A stretch of 64,000 nucleotides of DNA from Chryseobacterium viscerum. GTDB taxonomy: Bacteria; Bacteroidota; Bacteroidia; Flavobacteriales; Weeksellaceae. Where the stretch lies: contig NZ_PPEG02000009.1 of NCBI RefSeq assembly GCF_002899945.2, positions 62,001 through 126,000 of the forward strand. The letters are read 5' to 3'. How positions within the stretch are numbered: position 1 is the first letter of the stretch; each line of letters begins with the position of its first letter. Below the pieces are notes generated by a model. That model was not told the origin of the DNA. It was given only the letters and a program-made list of their open reading frames with translations, and ran no database searches. The position numbers and the translations under genes were made by a program. Shown here in pieces: positions 36,752 through 45,641 of the stretch.

Positions 36752-37462
36752 TTACTCAAACAATTCAGCCGTATCCAATACTGATACTTTTCCATCTTCA
36801 CATCTGATTGCTTCACCAGGGAAGTTCTGAATCATATGGTAATCGTGTGTTGCCATTACTACTGCAGCTCCGTTTTCAAGGGCTACCTGCTTTAATAAGG
36901 TCATGATTTCATTGGATGTTTCCGGGTCAAGGTTTCCTGTCGGCTCATCTGCTAAGATAAGATCAGGGTGGTTAAGAAGCGCTCTTGCAATCGCAATACG
37001 CTGCTGCTCTCCTCCGGAAAGTTCGTGTGGCATTTTGTGCTTTTTGCTTTTCATGTTCACACTTCCCAAAACCTCATTAATACGGTCTTCCATTTTTACT
37101 TTATCATTCCATCCTGTTGCTTCAAGAACGAATTTTAAATTCTTTTCAACGGTTCTGTCAGAAAGTAATTGGAAATCCTGGAATACGATTCCTAATTTTC
37201 TTCTTAGATTAGGGATGTCAGAGGGCTTTAATTTTGCAAGATCAAATCCTACCACAGATCCGTGTCCTGATGCTAATGGAATGTGTCCGTAAAGCGTTTT
37301 CAGAAGGGAGCTTTTTCCAGAACCTGTTTTTCCGATAAGATAGCAGAATCTACCTTTTTTAATGTTAAGATTTACATCGGAAAGTACAGTGAAGCTTTTT
37401 TGTGCAATCTTGGCTTGCTGTAAACTTATGATGTTTTCTCCAGAGATATTTGTATGTGGCAT
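36752..37462 (-). CDS. ftsE: ABC transporter ATP-binding protein, FtsE-like
   Basis: 236 residues with Walker A GKTGSGKSS at 44-52, signature LSGGEQQR at 148-155, Walker B LILADEP at 168-174 and the switch His in ATHDYH. The Q-loop is IVFQDFQLL. The cell-division protein FtsE is the closest recognised type; FtsE and FtsX together control septal peptidoglycan hydrolases. The FtsX partner is not adjacent, so the gene stands alone. A LolD-like lipoprotein ATPase is the main alternative. Confidence 0.85.
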   Translation of the reverse strand: MPHTNISGENIISLQQAKIAQKSFTVLSDVNLNIKKGRFCYLIGKTGSGKSSLLKTLYGHIPLASGHGSVVGFDLAKLKPSDIPNLRRKLGIVFQDFQLLSDRTVEKNLKFVLEATGWNDKVKMEDRINEVLGSVNMKSKKHKMPHELSGGEQQRIAIARALLNHPDLILADEPTGNLDPETSNEIMTLLKQVALENGAAVVMATHDYHMIQNFPGEAIRCEDGKVSVLDTAELFE

Positions 37463-37565
37463 AATTTAATTTTAAAGGCTGTTTCTAACAAAAAAATTTC
37501 AATCTTTAAAAATAGAAAAAAGAAGTCTATCTGACTCTAATTTTAGTAAATTTTAACAACAAAAA

Positions 37566-37592
37566 ATGCCTGAAAAGGAACTTCTCAAGCAT
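37566..37592 (-). terminator. Terminator of rpmH
   Basis: 12-bp stem with two G-U pairs in the minus-strand transcript (ATGCTTGAGAAG with CTTTTCAGGCAT), followed by TTTTTTGTTGTT, 23 nt past the rpmH stop. Confidence 0.75.
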
Positions 37593-37615
37593 GATTTGTA
37601 TATGATAATGTAGAA

Positions 37616-37774
37616 TTATCTCTTCGCGCGTGAAGCACTTACAGTTAAACTCTTTCTGCCTTTAGCTCTTCTCGCAGCCAAAACTCTTCTTCCATTTGGC
37701 GTAGACATTCTTTCTCTGAAACCGTGTTTGTTTCTTTTCTTTCTTTCTGATGGCTGGAATGTTCTTTTACTCAT
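37616..37774 (-). CDS. rpmH: 50S ribosomal protein L34
   Basis: 52 residues beginning MSKRTFQPSERKKRNKHGF, then RMSTPNGRRVLAARRAKGR, the full L34 signature, with a short tail ending SRAKR. It is a very basic large-subunit protein. It has a canonical promoter (37819-37849) and its own terminator, so it is probably monocistronic. rnpA and dnaA, common L34 neighbours elsewhere, are not here. Confidence 0.97.
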   Translation of the reverse strand: MSKRTFQPSERKKRNKHGFRERMSTPNGRRVLAARRAKGRKSLTVSASRAKR

Positions 37775-37818
37775 TACTATATGTTTAAATCGTAATTAAT
37801 CTATTAATTTTCAGGTTG

Positions 37819-37849
37819 CAAAGATATATAAATTTTTATAAGATACAAA
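37819..37849 (-). promoter_or_regulatory. Promoter of rpmH with -33 TTTG and -7 TATCTTTG
   Basis: On the minus strand, TTTG (37846-37849), a 19-nt spacer and TATCTTTG (37819-37826). Both elements and the spacing fit the Bacteroidota sigma consensus, making this the clearest promoter in the window. Confidence 0.75.
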
Positions 37850-37968
37850 CTTTAATAATCTTTTTTTAAATTAAATTGAATGTTTTTTGATCAGGTATTT
37901 ATAAACCCCCGATGGGAAAACCATTTTCGGGTGCAAAAATAATATTTAAATGATTTATATAAAAGCTC

Positions 37969-37976
37969 TATCTTTG
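37969..37976 (+). promoter_or_regulatory. -7 box TATCTTTG of nrnA
   Basis: An exact TAnnTTTG match 32 nt upstream of the ATG at 38009. Confidence 0.5.
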
Positions 37977-38008
37977 AAAACTTTAATTTTAACGAAAATA
38001 AACACCGG

Positions 38009-39013
38009 ATGTTTACACCAGCAGAACTTTTAGATATCAATACATTACTTACACAAGAGAGCAAAATAGTTATCCTTACCCACTATAACCCGGATGGAGA
38101 TGCTATTGGTTCTAGTTTAGGATTGAAGCATTATCTGAAAGCTAAGGGAATTCATGCCGAGGTTATTGTCCCTAATGATTTTCCGAAATTTCTGAAGTGG
38201 ATGCCGGAATCTAAAAAAGTGATTATTGCTGAGTACAAAAGAAAGCTTGCGTCTGATATGATTGCAGGAGCAGATGTTATTTTCTGCCTGGATTTCAATT
38301 CTCCATCAAGAATTGGCTTACTTGGAGATTGGCTGGTTAGAGCTCAGGGGAAGAAAATTCTTATTGATCACCACCAGCAGCCGGAAAAATTTGACTTTGT
38401 TTACTCAGATACGGTAATCCCTGCAACTTCACAGATGATCTATCATTTCATTGAAGCTATGAATGATGAAAAACTGGTGAACCAGGATATGGCAGAATGC
38501 CTTTATACAGGGATTATGACAGATACAGGTGGTTTCCGTTTTCGTTCTACGAGTGCTACCACACACAGAATTATTGCCAATCTTATTGAACATGGTGCAG
38601 ATCCTGCCATGATCACATCCAATACATGGGATACCAATACAGTTTCCCGTTTACATTTACTTGCTTTGGTTCTGGGAAGAATAGAAGTGGTGAATGATGG
38701 TACTGTAGCGGTTTTAAGCCTTACTAGAAATGAACTTAAAGAATTAGGTTTCCAGAAAGGAGATACGGAAGGTTTTGTAAACTATGGTTTGAGCATTGCC
38801 GGAGTAAAAATGTCTGCATTCTTTATGGAAGATCTATATGAGGATTTTGTTAAAATCTCGTTCAGAAGTAAAGATGATGTTGATGTGAATCAGTTTTCAA
38901 GAAAATATTTCAATGGTGGAGGGCATATCAATGCTGCCGGTGGAAAATCTTTGGAATCTTTGGCTGGAACGATAGAAACCTTTAAAAATAAAGTAAAAGA
39001 GGAAAACTTCTAG
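38009..39013 (+). CDS. nrnA: DHH-family nanoRNase / pAp phosphatase
   Basis: Degrades very short RNAs and converts 3'-phosphoadenosine 5'-phosphate to AMP in the cytoplasm. 334 residues with DHH motifs HYNPDGDAIGSSLG near 26 and DHHQQ near 120, and the DHHA1 ending FNGGGHINAAGG. Length matches NrnA. It converges with the patatin gene. Confidence 0.92.
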   Translation: MFTPAELLDINTLLTQESKIVILTHYNPDGDAIGSSLGLKHYLKAKGIHAEVIVPNDFPKFLKWMPESKKVIIAEYKRKLASDMIAGADVIFCLDFNSPSRIGLLGDWLVRAQGKKILIDHHQQPEKFDFVYSDTVIPATSQMIYHFIEAMNDEKLVNQDMAECLYTGIMTDTGGFRFRSTSATTHRIIANLIEHGADPAMITSNTWDTNTVSRLHLLALVLGRIEVVNDGTVAVLSLTRNELKELGFQKGDTEGFVNYGLSIAGVKMSAFFMEDLYEDFVKISFRSKDDVDVNQFSRKYFNGGGHINAAGGKSLESLAGTIETFKNKVKEENF

Positions 39014-39048
39014 AAGGACAAAAATGTAAAAAGACAAGGGGTAAAGTC

Positions 39049-39852
39049 TTAGACCCTCAAATCTTTTCGGTATCCTTTTTCTTCAAGCTCCTGACAGGTG
39101 TATTCATAAACCTGCTGAAACATCTCATCTATATATCTTTTGTTGAAAAGACTGTACTTCGTCATTTTAGGCGGATCTAAAAATATATTGCAGTATTTCG
39201 CTTTAGAATAGACCGATTTTGCGATGGCTAAGTGGAGGATTCTGTCGAATTCTTTCATCAGACTCATCTTTTTCAATTCGTCATAACTGATCGAGTTGAC
39301 ATGAGAAGCAATCAGGAAGTCACATTTGTCAATAATAGGTTCAATGGGAAGATTGTCCAGAACACCGCCATCTACATAAATTTTCTCCCCTATCCTTACC
39401 GGAGGAAGAATGAATGGAACACTGGATGAAGCCAGTAACGGACCGAAAAGCTCCCCTTCAGAAAAAAAATCTACAATACCATGGGTCATTTCGGTAGCGG
39501 CCACATACACAGGAATTCCTAAAATACTGAAATTGTCCTCTGGAAAGTAATCTTTGAACAATTTTAAAATAAAATTCGAGCTGAAAATTCCGTTCTTTGA
39601 TAATTTTAAAGCTGATCTCGAAAAAAAAGAAGTCTGCCTTACAATTTCCATCATCTCATCCGGCGTTTTTCCAAAAGAATAAAAAGCCCCAATGATAGAA
39701 CCGGCACTGGTTCCGGAGATAATATGTGGTTTCAGATTATATTCTTCCAAAGCCTTCAACACGGCAATATGAGCAATGCCACGCATGCCTCCACCTGAAA
39801 GTGTAAGCCCGATAACCGGTGGTTTCTTTTTTTTGAATGAGAATAAATCCAT
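39049..39852 (-). CDS. Patatin-like phospholipase, RssA type
   Basis: 267 residues, no signal peptide. The oxyanion hole is SGGGMRG at 19-25, the catalytic serine S49 lies in GTSAG and the dyad aspartate D161 in VDGGVLDNLP. This is a complete patatin catalytic set, for hydrolysis of acyl lipids at the cytoplasmic membrane. Its physiological substrate is unknown. Confidence 0.92.
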   Translation of the reverse strand: MDLFSFKKKKPPVIGLTLSGGGMRGIAHIAVLKALEEYNLKPHIISGTSAGSIIGAFYSFGKTPDEMMEIVRQTSFFSRSALKLSKNGIFSSNFILKLFKDYFPEDNFSILGIPVYVAATEMTHGIVDFFSEGELFGPLLASSSVPFILPPVRIGEKIYVDGGVLDNLPIEPIIDKCDFLIASHVNSISYDELKKMSLMKEFDRILHLAIAKSVYSKAKYCNIFLDPPKMTKYSLFNKRYIDEMFQQVYEYTCQELEEKGYRKDLRV

Positions 39853-39923
39853 TGCGAAAATTATCCTTACTAATATACAGGATTTTTTGTAAACAAGACT
39901 TTAATTCATTAGAAAACTGGGGA

Positions 39924-40706
39924 TTAGAAAACCAGTTTTTTAGGAAGATTGTGAAGGAGTTCTGTATTGATGATTTCGGCGCAGATACCAGGTTTTTCCC
40001 AATGTCCGTTATGTCCGCAATCCAGAATGTATGATTTGATATTCGTTCTGTCCGGTAGATGTTTGATCATCATATCGGTTTTTACAGCGTTGTCATGTTT
40101 TCCTGCCAATACCAGAATTTTAGCTTCCAGATTTTCCAGGACATGTTTTTTATCGGTTCTTTCTACCATTCCTTTTACGCAGGCTAGTGCACCTAGGTTA
40201 TTGGTGGAAAGTGCAGTTTCAAGAGCGGTTTCAATTTTCCCTTCCAGAATATCTCTTTCGTTAGGATTGAATAAATTGGGAACTCCGGCTCTTGCATAAT
40301 GGGCAAATGCATCCTTTATAATTCTATAGCTTTTGATGCGCTGTTGTTTTTTCTCCTCATCATCCGGAAAATAGGTAGAGAAAAATAGCGTTAAACTTTT
40401 TAAAGAGTCAGGATATTTTTCTGCAAAAGCTAACGAAGTATAACCTCCCATAGAATGTCCCAAAAGATGTACTTTTTCTAAATTTTGCTGGTCTAAAACT
40501 TTTTTTACTTCATCAGCCATCAGTTCCATGGTGTGAACTTCTGCAAGAATTTCAGACTGTCCGTGGCCGGGAAGATCAATTTTCAGCAGTGAAAAATCTT
40601 TAGAAAGATAAGGCTCCATATCATTCCATATGGATAGATTCTCCATAAACCCGTGAAGAAGTACCAATGTTTCTTTTCCGTTTCCTTTTCTTTCAAAGTT
40701 CAGCAT
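39924..40706 (-). CDS. Alpha/beta hydrolase
   Basis: 260 residues from the ATG at 40706 (MLNFERKGNGKETLVLLHGF). A longer frame to 40784 adds basic residues across the -7 box TAATTTTG at 40712-40719 and is rejected. LHGFMENLSIW forms the oxyanion loop, S85 lies in the nucleophile elbow GHSMGG, and a catalytic His is in DCGHNGHWEKP, with the acid likely in AGKHDNAV. It could act on a lipid or metabolite ester; substrate unknown. Confidence 0.88.
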   Translation of the reverse strand: MLNFERKGNGKETLVLLHGFMENLSIWNDMEPYLSKDFSLLKIDLPGHGQSEILAEVHTMELMADEVKKVLDQQNLEKVHLLGHSMGGYTSLAFAEKYPDSLKSLTLFFSTYFPDDEEKKQQRIKSYRIIKDAFAHYARAGVPNLFNPNERDILEGKIETALETALSTNNLGALACVKGMVERTDKKHVLENLEAKILVLAGKHDNAVKTDMMIKHLPDRTNIKSYILDCGHNGHWEKPGICAEIINTELLHNLPKKLVF

Positions 40707-40786
40707 GATTCCAAAATTATAGAAGGTTAAAAATAATGCAGCCTTTGTATGCAGCCGCTCTCTTTTCCTTTCAAATGTAAACAAAA

Positions 40787-40809
40787 AAGAGCATTTTAAA
40801 AATGCTCTT
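40787..40809 (-). terminator. Terminator of the orphan exbD gene
   Basis: 11-bp arms (AAGAGCATTTT) with a T-run on the minus strand, just past the exbD stop. Confidence 0.85.
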
Positions 40810-40815
40810 CTTGTT

Positions 40816-41343
40816 TTATTGAGTTAATTCCTTATAAACCTTTGTTTCCCAAGGTTTGATGTCTGTTACACCATATCTTTCCTTTTTAGAAATAGCGAGA
40901 TTGTCCAGCATGTCTACAAAATTCTTGTAGTTGGCTTCGTCCGTAGGTTTTACAATTACCGTGAATTTTTTCTGATCAGGAGCTTTTTGATAAGCTTCCG
41001 CGATGATTTTTGAAATCTTTATTCCACTGAAATCAGTTTCCTTAAGGTTTCCTGTATTCAGATCATTCTGGTTGCTCTGATGATAAAATACACGGTTGTC
41101 TTTTCCTAGGATAAATGTAACCTGATTTTTATCTCCGATTACATTATCAGTTGGGAGGGGGTTGGGATTATGGTCTTTTGCCGGTAGTCCTAAATCCATT
41201 ACGTTAGGTTTTGTAAAATTAGTGGTGAACATAAAGAATGTGATGAGTAAGAATCCCAGATCTACCATAGGAGTCATGTCTACTCTGATCATTTTTTTCT
41301 TTTGTTTGCTGCCTTGTTTTTCTTGTGCAATTACTTCTGCCAT
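40816..41343 (-). CDS. ExbD/TolR-family proton-channel protein, orphan copy
   Basis: 175 residues. One membrane helix (LGFLLITFFMFTTNF, about 30-46) carries the proton-relaying Asp just ahead of it in VDMTPMVD. The periplasmic domain is like that of the ExbD at 62831-63397: KPNVMDLGLPAK, FTVIVKPTDEA and YGVTDIKPWE. There is no exbB or tonB beside it, so it may join the complex encoded at 61-64 kb or one elsewhere. A perfect 26-bp palindrome lies 75 bp upstream of its start. Confidence 0.9.
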   Translation of the reverse strand: MAEVIAQEKQGSKQKKKMIRVDMTPMVDLGFLLITFFMFTTNFTKPNVMDLGLPAKDHNPNPLPTDNVIGDKNQVTFILGKDNRVFYHQSNQNDLNTGNLKETDFSGIKISKIIAEAYQKAPDQKKFTVIVKPTDEANYKNFVDMLDNLAISKKERYGVTDIKPWETKVYKELTQ

Positions 41344-41417
41344 GATTAAAAGTTTTAAAATGTTAAACGGTATTTGTTAATTAATTCTTACAAAACACAT
41401 GCCTTACTTGTGAAATA

Positions 41418-41443
41418 ATCAATAGATTCATGAATCTATTGAT
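41418..41443. promoter_or_regulatory. Perfect 26-bp palindrome upstream of the orphan exbD
   Basis: Arm ATCAATAGATTCA is followed directly by its exact reverse complement, with no loop and no T-run. It lies 75 bp upstream of exbD and 127 bp past the dsbD-like terminator. It is best read as a binding site for a dimeric regulator; a terminator is unlikely. Confidence 0.5.
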
Positions 41444-41571
41444 AGTTTTCGTAATAAATTTTAATTTTCCGTTTCTTTTAATCTGTTTTTCTAAAAGTGT
41501 ATCATCATGATATTGCTGGCTTACTGATTATTGAATTTTCAGGATGATCTTTGCCTAAAGATCTACACAAA

Positions 41572-41600
41572 AAAACTCACACGGTAAAGTGTGAGTTTTT
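41572..41600 (-). terminator. Terminator of the dsbD-like gene
   Basis: Arms AAAACTCACAC and complement around GGTAAA, flanked by A/T tracts, 19 nt past the stop. Confidence 0.9.
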
Positions 41601-41618
41601 AAATAATATGTAAATGGT

Positions 41619-43700
41619 TTATTTATTCTTTTTATAGAAGTTAACACCACATTCCAGGAATTTCTTGAAATCCTCTTTTGGCATATATCCTGAAACCGGA
41701 GTATTGATTACTTTCCCGTCCGGAGTGATTAAAACATAATGTGGTTGAGAGTTATTATTGAAGTTAACCTGTTGGAATAAGCTCCATCTGTCACCAATTG
41801 TTTTTACCTTTTTGATCTGTCCTTCACCAAGGTCAATTTTAGTTTTTTGATCCTCAGGAAGCTCTTCTTTATCATCCACATACAGAGATGCTAATACGAC
41901 ATCGTTTTGAAGGACTGGTAAAATGTCTGGTTCGCTCCATACGAATTCCTCCATTTTTCTACAGTTTTCACATCCGTATCCTGTGAAGTCAATCAAGATG
42001 GGTTTGTCTTCTTTTTTGGCCAGTTCTATTGCTTTGAAGAAGTCGTGCTCCGGATGCATTCCTAAAATTCCGTCTTTTTCATCATGGAAATAACTTACAT
42101 TCAATGGAGGTAAAATTCCACTTAATAGCTGAAGCTTCGGACGGTCAGATGGAATTAATCCCTGAATCAGATAGATCACAAAGCCAATTCCCAATACTCC
42201 TAATATCTTTCTTGTGATAGAAATTTTAGGCTTTTTATCATCATGCGGGAATTTGATAAATCCTAATAAATATAATGCTAATCCTAATGCAACAATGATC
42301 CAGATAGCGATGAAAAGTTCTCTTTTTAAGAAGAATGTTTTAGATACAAGATCTGCTTTAGATAAGAATTTCAATGCTAAAGCCAGTTCTACGAAACCTA
42401 AAACTACTTTTACCGTATTCATCCATCCTCCGGATTTCGGAAGACTTTGCAATGCTTGCGGGAATAAAGCCAACAGTCCGAAAACAATAGCCCATGCTAA
42501 TCCAAATCCTGCCAATGCAAATGTCAATAACATCGGAACGTTGGTAGAACCTGTTACCGCACTTCCTAATAAACTTCCCAAAATAGGTCCTGTACAAGAG
42601 AATGAAACGATAACCAATGTTAATGCCATAAAGAAAATGCCAATGATTCCTCCTGCTTCTTCCGCTTTAGAAGACTTGTTGGCGATAGAACTTGGCAAAG
42701 TAATATCATAATACCCGAAGAAGCTTCCGGCAAAGAAGATGAATATGATGAAGAATGCAATATTCAGCCATACACTTGTGGAAATTTCGTTGAAGATATT
42801 TCCTGCAATTCCGTCGATAATATGGAACGGAATACTTAATAAAACGAAAATAAGAAGGATGAAAAACCCATAAATAAGGGCATCTCTTTTTCCTTTTGCT
42901 TTGTTCTTATTCCCTTTTGTGAAAAATGAAACGGTCAATGGAATCATCGGGAAAACGCAAGGAGTAAGCAATGCGATAAGCCCACCGATAAATCCTAAGA
43001 ATAAATAAGTCCAGTAATTTTCATCCACTTTGGTGGAAGCTGTACCACAATCCGTCAATGGATTTTTGAAATCTATACTTTCAATTTTCAGTTGTTTAGG
43101 ATCCAGTTTTGAAGCCTCTGTGATGGTAGCTACTGTTTTTGAAGGATTTTCGGTAACTGTTTCAGTCACTTTTAATGAATCTTTTACAGGAACTGCCGTT
43201 TCCTCAGTCGTAGCTTCTTCCGTTGCCCCTTTCGGAGTCACTTTTTGGTTGAATTCTAATGTATTTGGAGCCAGACAAACTCTGTCATCACAAGTCTGAT
43301 AAGTAATCTCAGACGTAACATCTGCAGGTTTTGTGGGATCTTTTAATTTAAATTTCTGCTTGAACCCTGCTGAGTTGGAGTAGAAGACAATCGTTCCACC
43401 GAATGCTTCAGAAAACTCCTCATGTTTTTTACCTACTTCGGAAAATTTCCCGATCAGTTCAATATTTTTACCTGTCACTTTATACTCAGTGGGAATTCCG
43501 GTGTCTTCCGGTAGATCTTTTGAGTAAATGTGCCATCCGCTTTCCATCGTGGCATTCAATACCGCTTCGTACTGGTTGTTTCCCAGATCGTTGATGGTGA
43601 ATTTAAACTTTACAGGGTTCTTTATCTGTGCATTAATTCCCGTTGCTAAAAATAGTAGAATTAATAAAAACCAATTTCTAAATTTCATTTTTCGTTTCAT
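41619..43700 (-). CDS. dsbD: DsbD-like thiol:disulfide interchange protein
   Basis: 693 residues from the ATG at 43700; an ATG at 43688 is equally possible, and an ATG at 43790 would cross the tilS remnant. A signal peptide (FLLILLFLATGINA before Q) is followed by the periplasmic N-terminal domain with Cys pairs in YQTCDDRVCLAPN, an eight-helix membrane region with TPCVFPMIPLTVSFF and FSCTGPILGS as its redox cysteines, and a C-terminal thioredoxin domain with GCENC. The protein passes electrons from cytoplasmic thioredoxin to periplasmic partners. The preceding exported thioredoxin fusion (44046-45002) could be a substrate. Confidence 0.9.
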   Translation of the reverse strand: MKRKMKFRNWFLLILLFLATGINAQIKNPVKFKFTINDLGNNQYEAVLNATMESGWHIYSKDLPEDTGIPTEYKVTGKNIELIGKFSEVGKKHEEFSEAFGGTIVFYSNSAGFKQKFKLKDPTKPADVTSEITYQTCDDRVCLAPNTLEFNQKVTPKGATEEATTEETAVPVKDSLKVTETVTENPSKTVATITEASKLDPKQLKIESIDFKNPLTDCGTASTKVDENYWTYLFLGFIGGLIALLTPCVFPMIPLTVSFFTKGNKNKAKGKRDALIYGFFILLIFVLLSIPFHIIDGIAGNIFNEISTSVWLNIAFFIIFIFFAGSFFGYYDITLPSSIANKSSKAEEAGGIIGIFFMALTLVIVSFSCTGPILGSLLGSAVTGSTNVPMLLTFALAGFGLAWAIVFGLLALFPQALQSLPKSGGWMNTVKVVLGFVELALALKFLSKADLVSKTFFLKRELFIAIWIIVALGLALYLLGFIKFPHDDKKPKISITRKILGVLGIGFVIYLIQGLIPSDRPKLQLLSGILPPLNVSYFHDEKDGILGMHPEHDFFKAIELAKKEDKPILIDFTGYGCENCRKMEEFVWSEPDILPVLQNDVVLASLYVDDKEELPEDQKTKIDLGEGQIKKVKTIGDRWSLFQQVNFNNNSQPHYVLITPDGKVINTPVSGYMPKEDFKKFLECGVNFYKKNK

Positions 43701-43875
43701 TAAAAATTTTGAGACTCCATTTTGTTTTCTCATCCTTTGCGTATCATCTGTTTTGTCTGAAAGATCGTATTCTGAATACAGAATCATCATCAGACAGTAT
43801 CTGAATTTTTTGCCTCGCTAAAATAGATAATTTTTCGTCCTTAAAAAACTTAGAAGCTTTCTTTTTTAGAAGCTT
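43700..43875 (-). pseudogene. Remnant of a tilS 3' end
   Basis: Read on the minus strand from about 43875, one frame gives KKKASKFFKDEKLSILARQK, then ILSDDDS...RQNR, a stop, and YAKDEKT. This lines up with the intact TilS C-terminus in this window (KKKVSKFFRDEKLSILIREK ... RQDRRYQADRNT); one CGA-to-TGA change gives the stop, and one residue is missing. Over the best 60 nt I count roughly 50 matches with the segment at about 45755-45815. The homology starts abruptly at KKK. It sits directly before dsbD. Confidence 0.8.
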
Positions 43876-44045
43876 TTCAAGTGAAATATTTTCTATTTTA
43901 CTTTAGCTGTAGTAAAAATATCAATCCTTTTAAGACTCAAAGCTGTTATTGATTTTATCAATAGTAAAGAATTAAATTCTGTTTCAGCCATGCTATTCAA
44001 CCTCCCAAACTTAAGTTATAAATAATAAGTTCGAATCAGACTTTG
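43876..44045. other. Non-coding spacer next to the tilS remnant
   Basis: About 170 nt between the stop of the thioredoxin fusion and the remnant. No gene, promoter or hairpin was recognised. Confidence 0.5.
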
Positions 44046-45002
44046 TTATAATTGCTTTACAATATCTTCTGTAGAGGCTCTCTTTTTGTAATCTGGATCA
44101 AAATGCCTCCATATAATTTCTTTGCCCTCATTAAGAATAAATGTTGCAGAGACAGGAAGCCTTCCTGAGTTATCTGATCTGCTTTTAGCAAAGTCATCTT
44201 TCAATCTGGAATTATAGAAATTCAGAGTTTCACTGTCGGGAGTATACAGAACATCAAAAGCTTCTGCGATTTTATACCCTTCATCATATAGAACCGTATA
44301 ATCAGTTTTTGTTTTGCCGATCGTCTTTTCTATAAATTCTGGTTTTTCGGGAGATATAATGACTAACCTTGCATTTTTAGATTTTAGTTCGGGTGCCAGG
44401 TTTTGTAACGTTTCAATATATTTGTTACAGTAAGGACACCATTGACCTCTGATAAAAACAATAATAAGTTTTTCTTTTTCTTGCGATGAAGAAAATGTAT
44501 TTCCTACATGGTCTTTTGCCGTAAAATTTTCGATCTTATCTCCAACCATTTTTCCTTTTACCTGATCTAAGGTTTTATCGGTTTGAACCATTTTTTTTCT
44601 TAAAACAGATGCTCCGACTTCTAAAAACTGGGTGGGATTATAATATCCGAAATCATATTGAACCAGCTTACCCTTTGGATCCAGGAATAAAAAAGAAGGA
44701 TAGTTGACCACTTTAAATTCTTTGGCTAGGTTGACCCCCTCTTTTTCTGCATCTATAGCAAGGTTGACAAAGTTTTTATTGAACATTTCCCCAATTTGAG
44801 GATCGGTGAATGTTTTCTTTGCCATCAGCTTACAGGGGCCACACCAGGTAGTGTACAAGTCAATGAAAATAAGTTTATTCTCTTTTGCAGCGATTTTTTT
44901 CGCCGCTTCTAAATCAATTTTTTGAAAATTGATACCCGTGCTTTGCGCATTAAACGAGATTCCTAGCAATATGAGGAAGCTCAATACCATTTTTTTGAAC
45001 AT
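44046..45002 (-). CDS. Exported thioredoxin-peroxiredoxin fusion
   Basis: 318 residues with a signal peptide (about 1-19, ending FNA). Domain 1 (about 25-140) is a DsbD-gamma/thioredoxin-like fold with CGPC at 54-57. Domain 2 (about 150-318) is an AhpC/TSA or TlpA-like redoxin with CPYC at 189-192. Two redox domains in one secreted chain suggest an electron-relay or peroxide-reducing role in the periplasm. It is downstream of the ECF sigma gene with a 63-nt gap, and upstream of dsbD, which could reduce it. Confidence 0.88.
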   Translation of the reverse strand: MFKKMVLSFLILLGISFNAQSTGINFQKIDLEAAKKIAAKENKLIFIDLYTTWCGPCKLMAKKTFTDPQIGEMFNKNFVNLAIDAEKEGVNLAKEFKVVNYPSFLFLDPKGKLVQYDFGYYNPTQFLEVGASVLRKKMVQTDKTLDQVKGKMVGDKIENFTAKDHVGNTFSSSQEKEKLIIVFIRGQWCPYCNKYIETLQNLAPELKSKNARLVIISPEKPEFIEKTIGKTKTDYTVLYDEGYKIAEAFDVLYTPDSETLNFYNSRLKDDFAKSRSDNSGRLPVSATFILNEGKEIIWRHFDPDYKKRASTEDIVKQL

Positions 45003-45065
45003 AAGAATGTTGTTTTTTTATTATGTTCCCTTAAAAAGGAAAAAATCACCCATTCATTTAATAAT

Positions 45066-45641
45066 TTATTTTAACTCATTAATAATCAGAGTGTTTTTTT
45101 TGTCTTTTATTTTTCTGATCTGCTCTACACATTTATATTTTTGGTTCTGAGCATTATGCTTGCTTGAATATTGATATTTGTTCTGAATTTCCTCAATGCT
45201 TTTATTTTCAATAAAAATATCGTGGATCAAATTTTGACAGTGTGAAGAAATAGACTTAACATAACCAAAAAGTTTTTCCCAGTAATATTTTTCATTTTCA
45301 ATAGCAGAAGTGATTTCCTGTTGATTTTCTATGAAATAACTTTCCGGGGACTCTATATAAAAATTTCTATTTTTTAATTTTTTCAGCCATAGATTTTTAG
45401 AAATTCCAATGATGTAATTTCCCAGACAGGTCTGAACGTTGAAATCATCTGCATTCAGCTTTTGATAAAGGATGAGCAGTGCGTCTTGGAAAATATCTTC
45501 CGCATCTTCTATATTGCCTTTATTCTTAAGGATAAATTTTTTGGTATAGTCAAAATACTGTTGGTATAAGATACCAAAAGCGATATTGCTGTCTTTCTTA
45601 AAATCATCAACAGCTAACGAATTAGTTGTTCTTCTGTCCAT
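45066..45641 (-). CDS. ECF-type RNA polymerase sigma factor
   Basis: 191 residues. Sigma region 2 is visible in YFDYTKKFILKNKGNIEDAED and IFQDALLILYQKL (the -10 contact region). Region 4 has an HTH-like DIFIENKSIEEIQNKYQYSS and KYKCVEQIRKIK. There is no anti-sigma gene next to it. It overlaps the end of tilS by 28 nt and is followed by the thioredoxin fusion, which may be its target. Both seem to have been inserted between tilS and dsbD. Confidence 0.88.
   Translation of the reverse strand: MDRRTTNSLAVDDFKKDSNIAFGILYQQYFDYTKKFILKNKGNIEDAEDIFQDALLILYQKLNADDFNVQTCLGNYIIGISKNLWLKKLKNRNFYIESPESYFIENQQEITSAIENEKYYWEKLFGYVKSISSHCQNLIHDIFIENKSIEEIQNKYQYSSKHNAQNQKYKCVEQIRKIKDKKNTLIINELK

Noticed and set aside
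37904..37933. GC-rich imperfect hairpin between the rpmH and nrnA promoters
   Set aside because: The stem has a bulge and no T-run, and lies upstream of both promoters, so it is neither a terminator nor a leader element that I can support.
42214..42711. 165-codon plus-strand frame opposite dsbD
   Set aside because: Antisense to well-conserved membrane helices of DsbD; no start signals and no recognisable product.
44028..44045. GTTCGAATC, like a tRNA T-arm
   Set aside because: No matching acceptor, anticodon or D-arm sequence surrounds it, so no tRNA can be folded.
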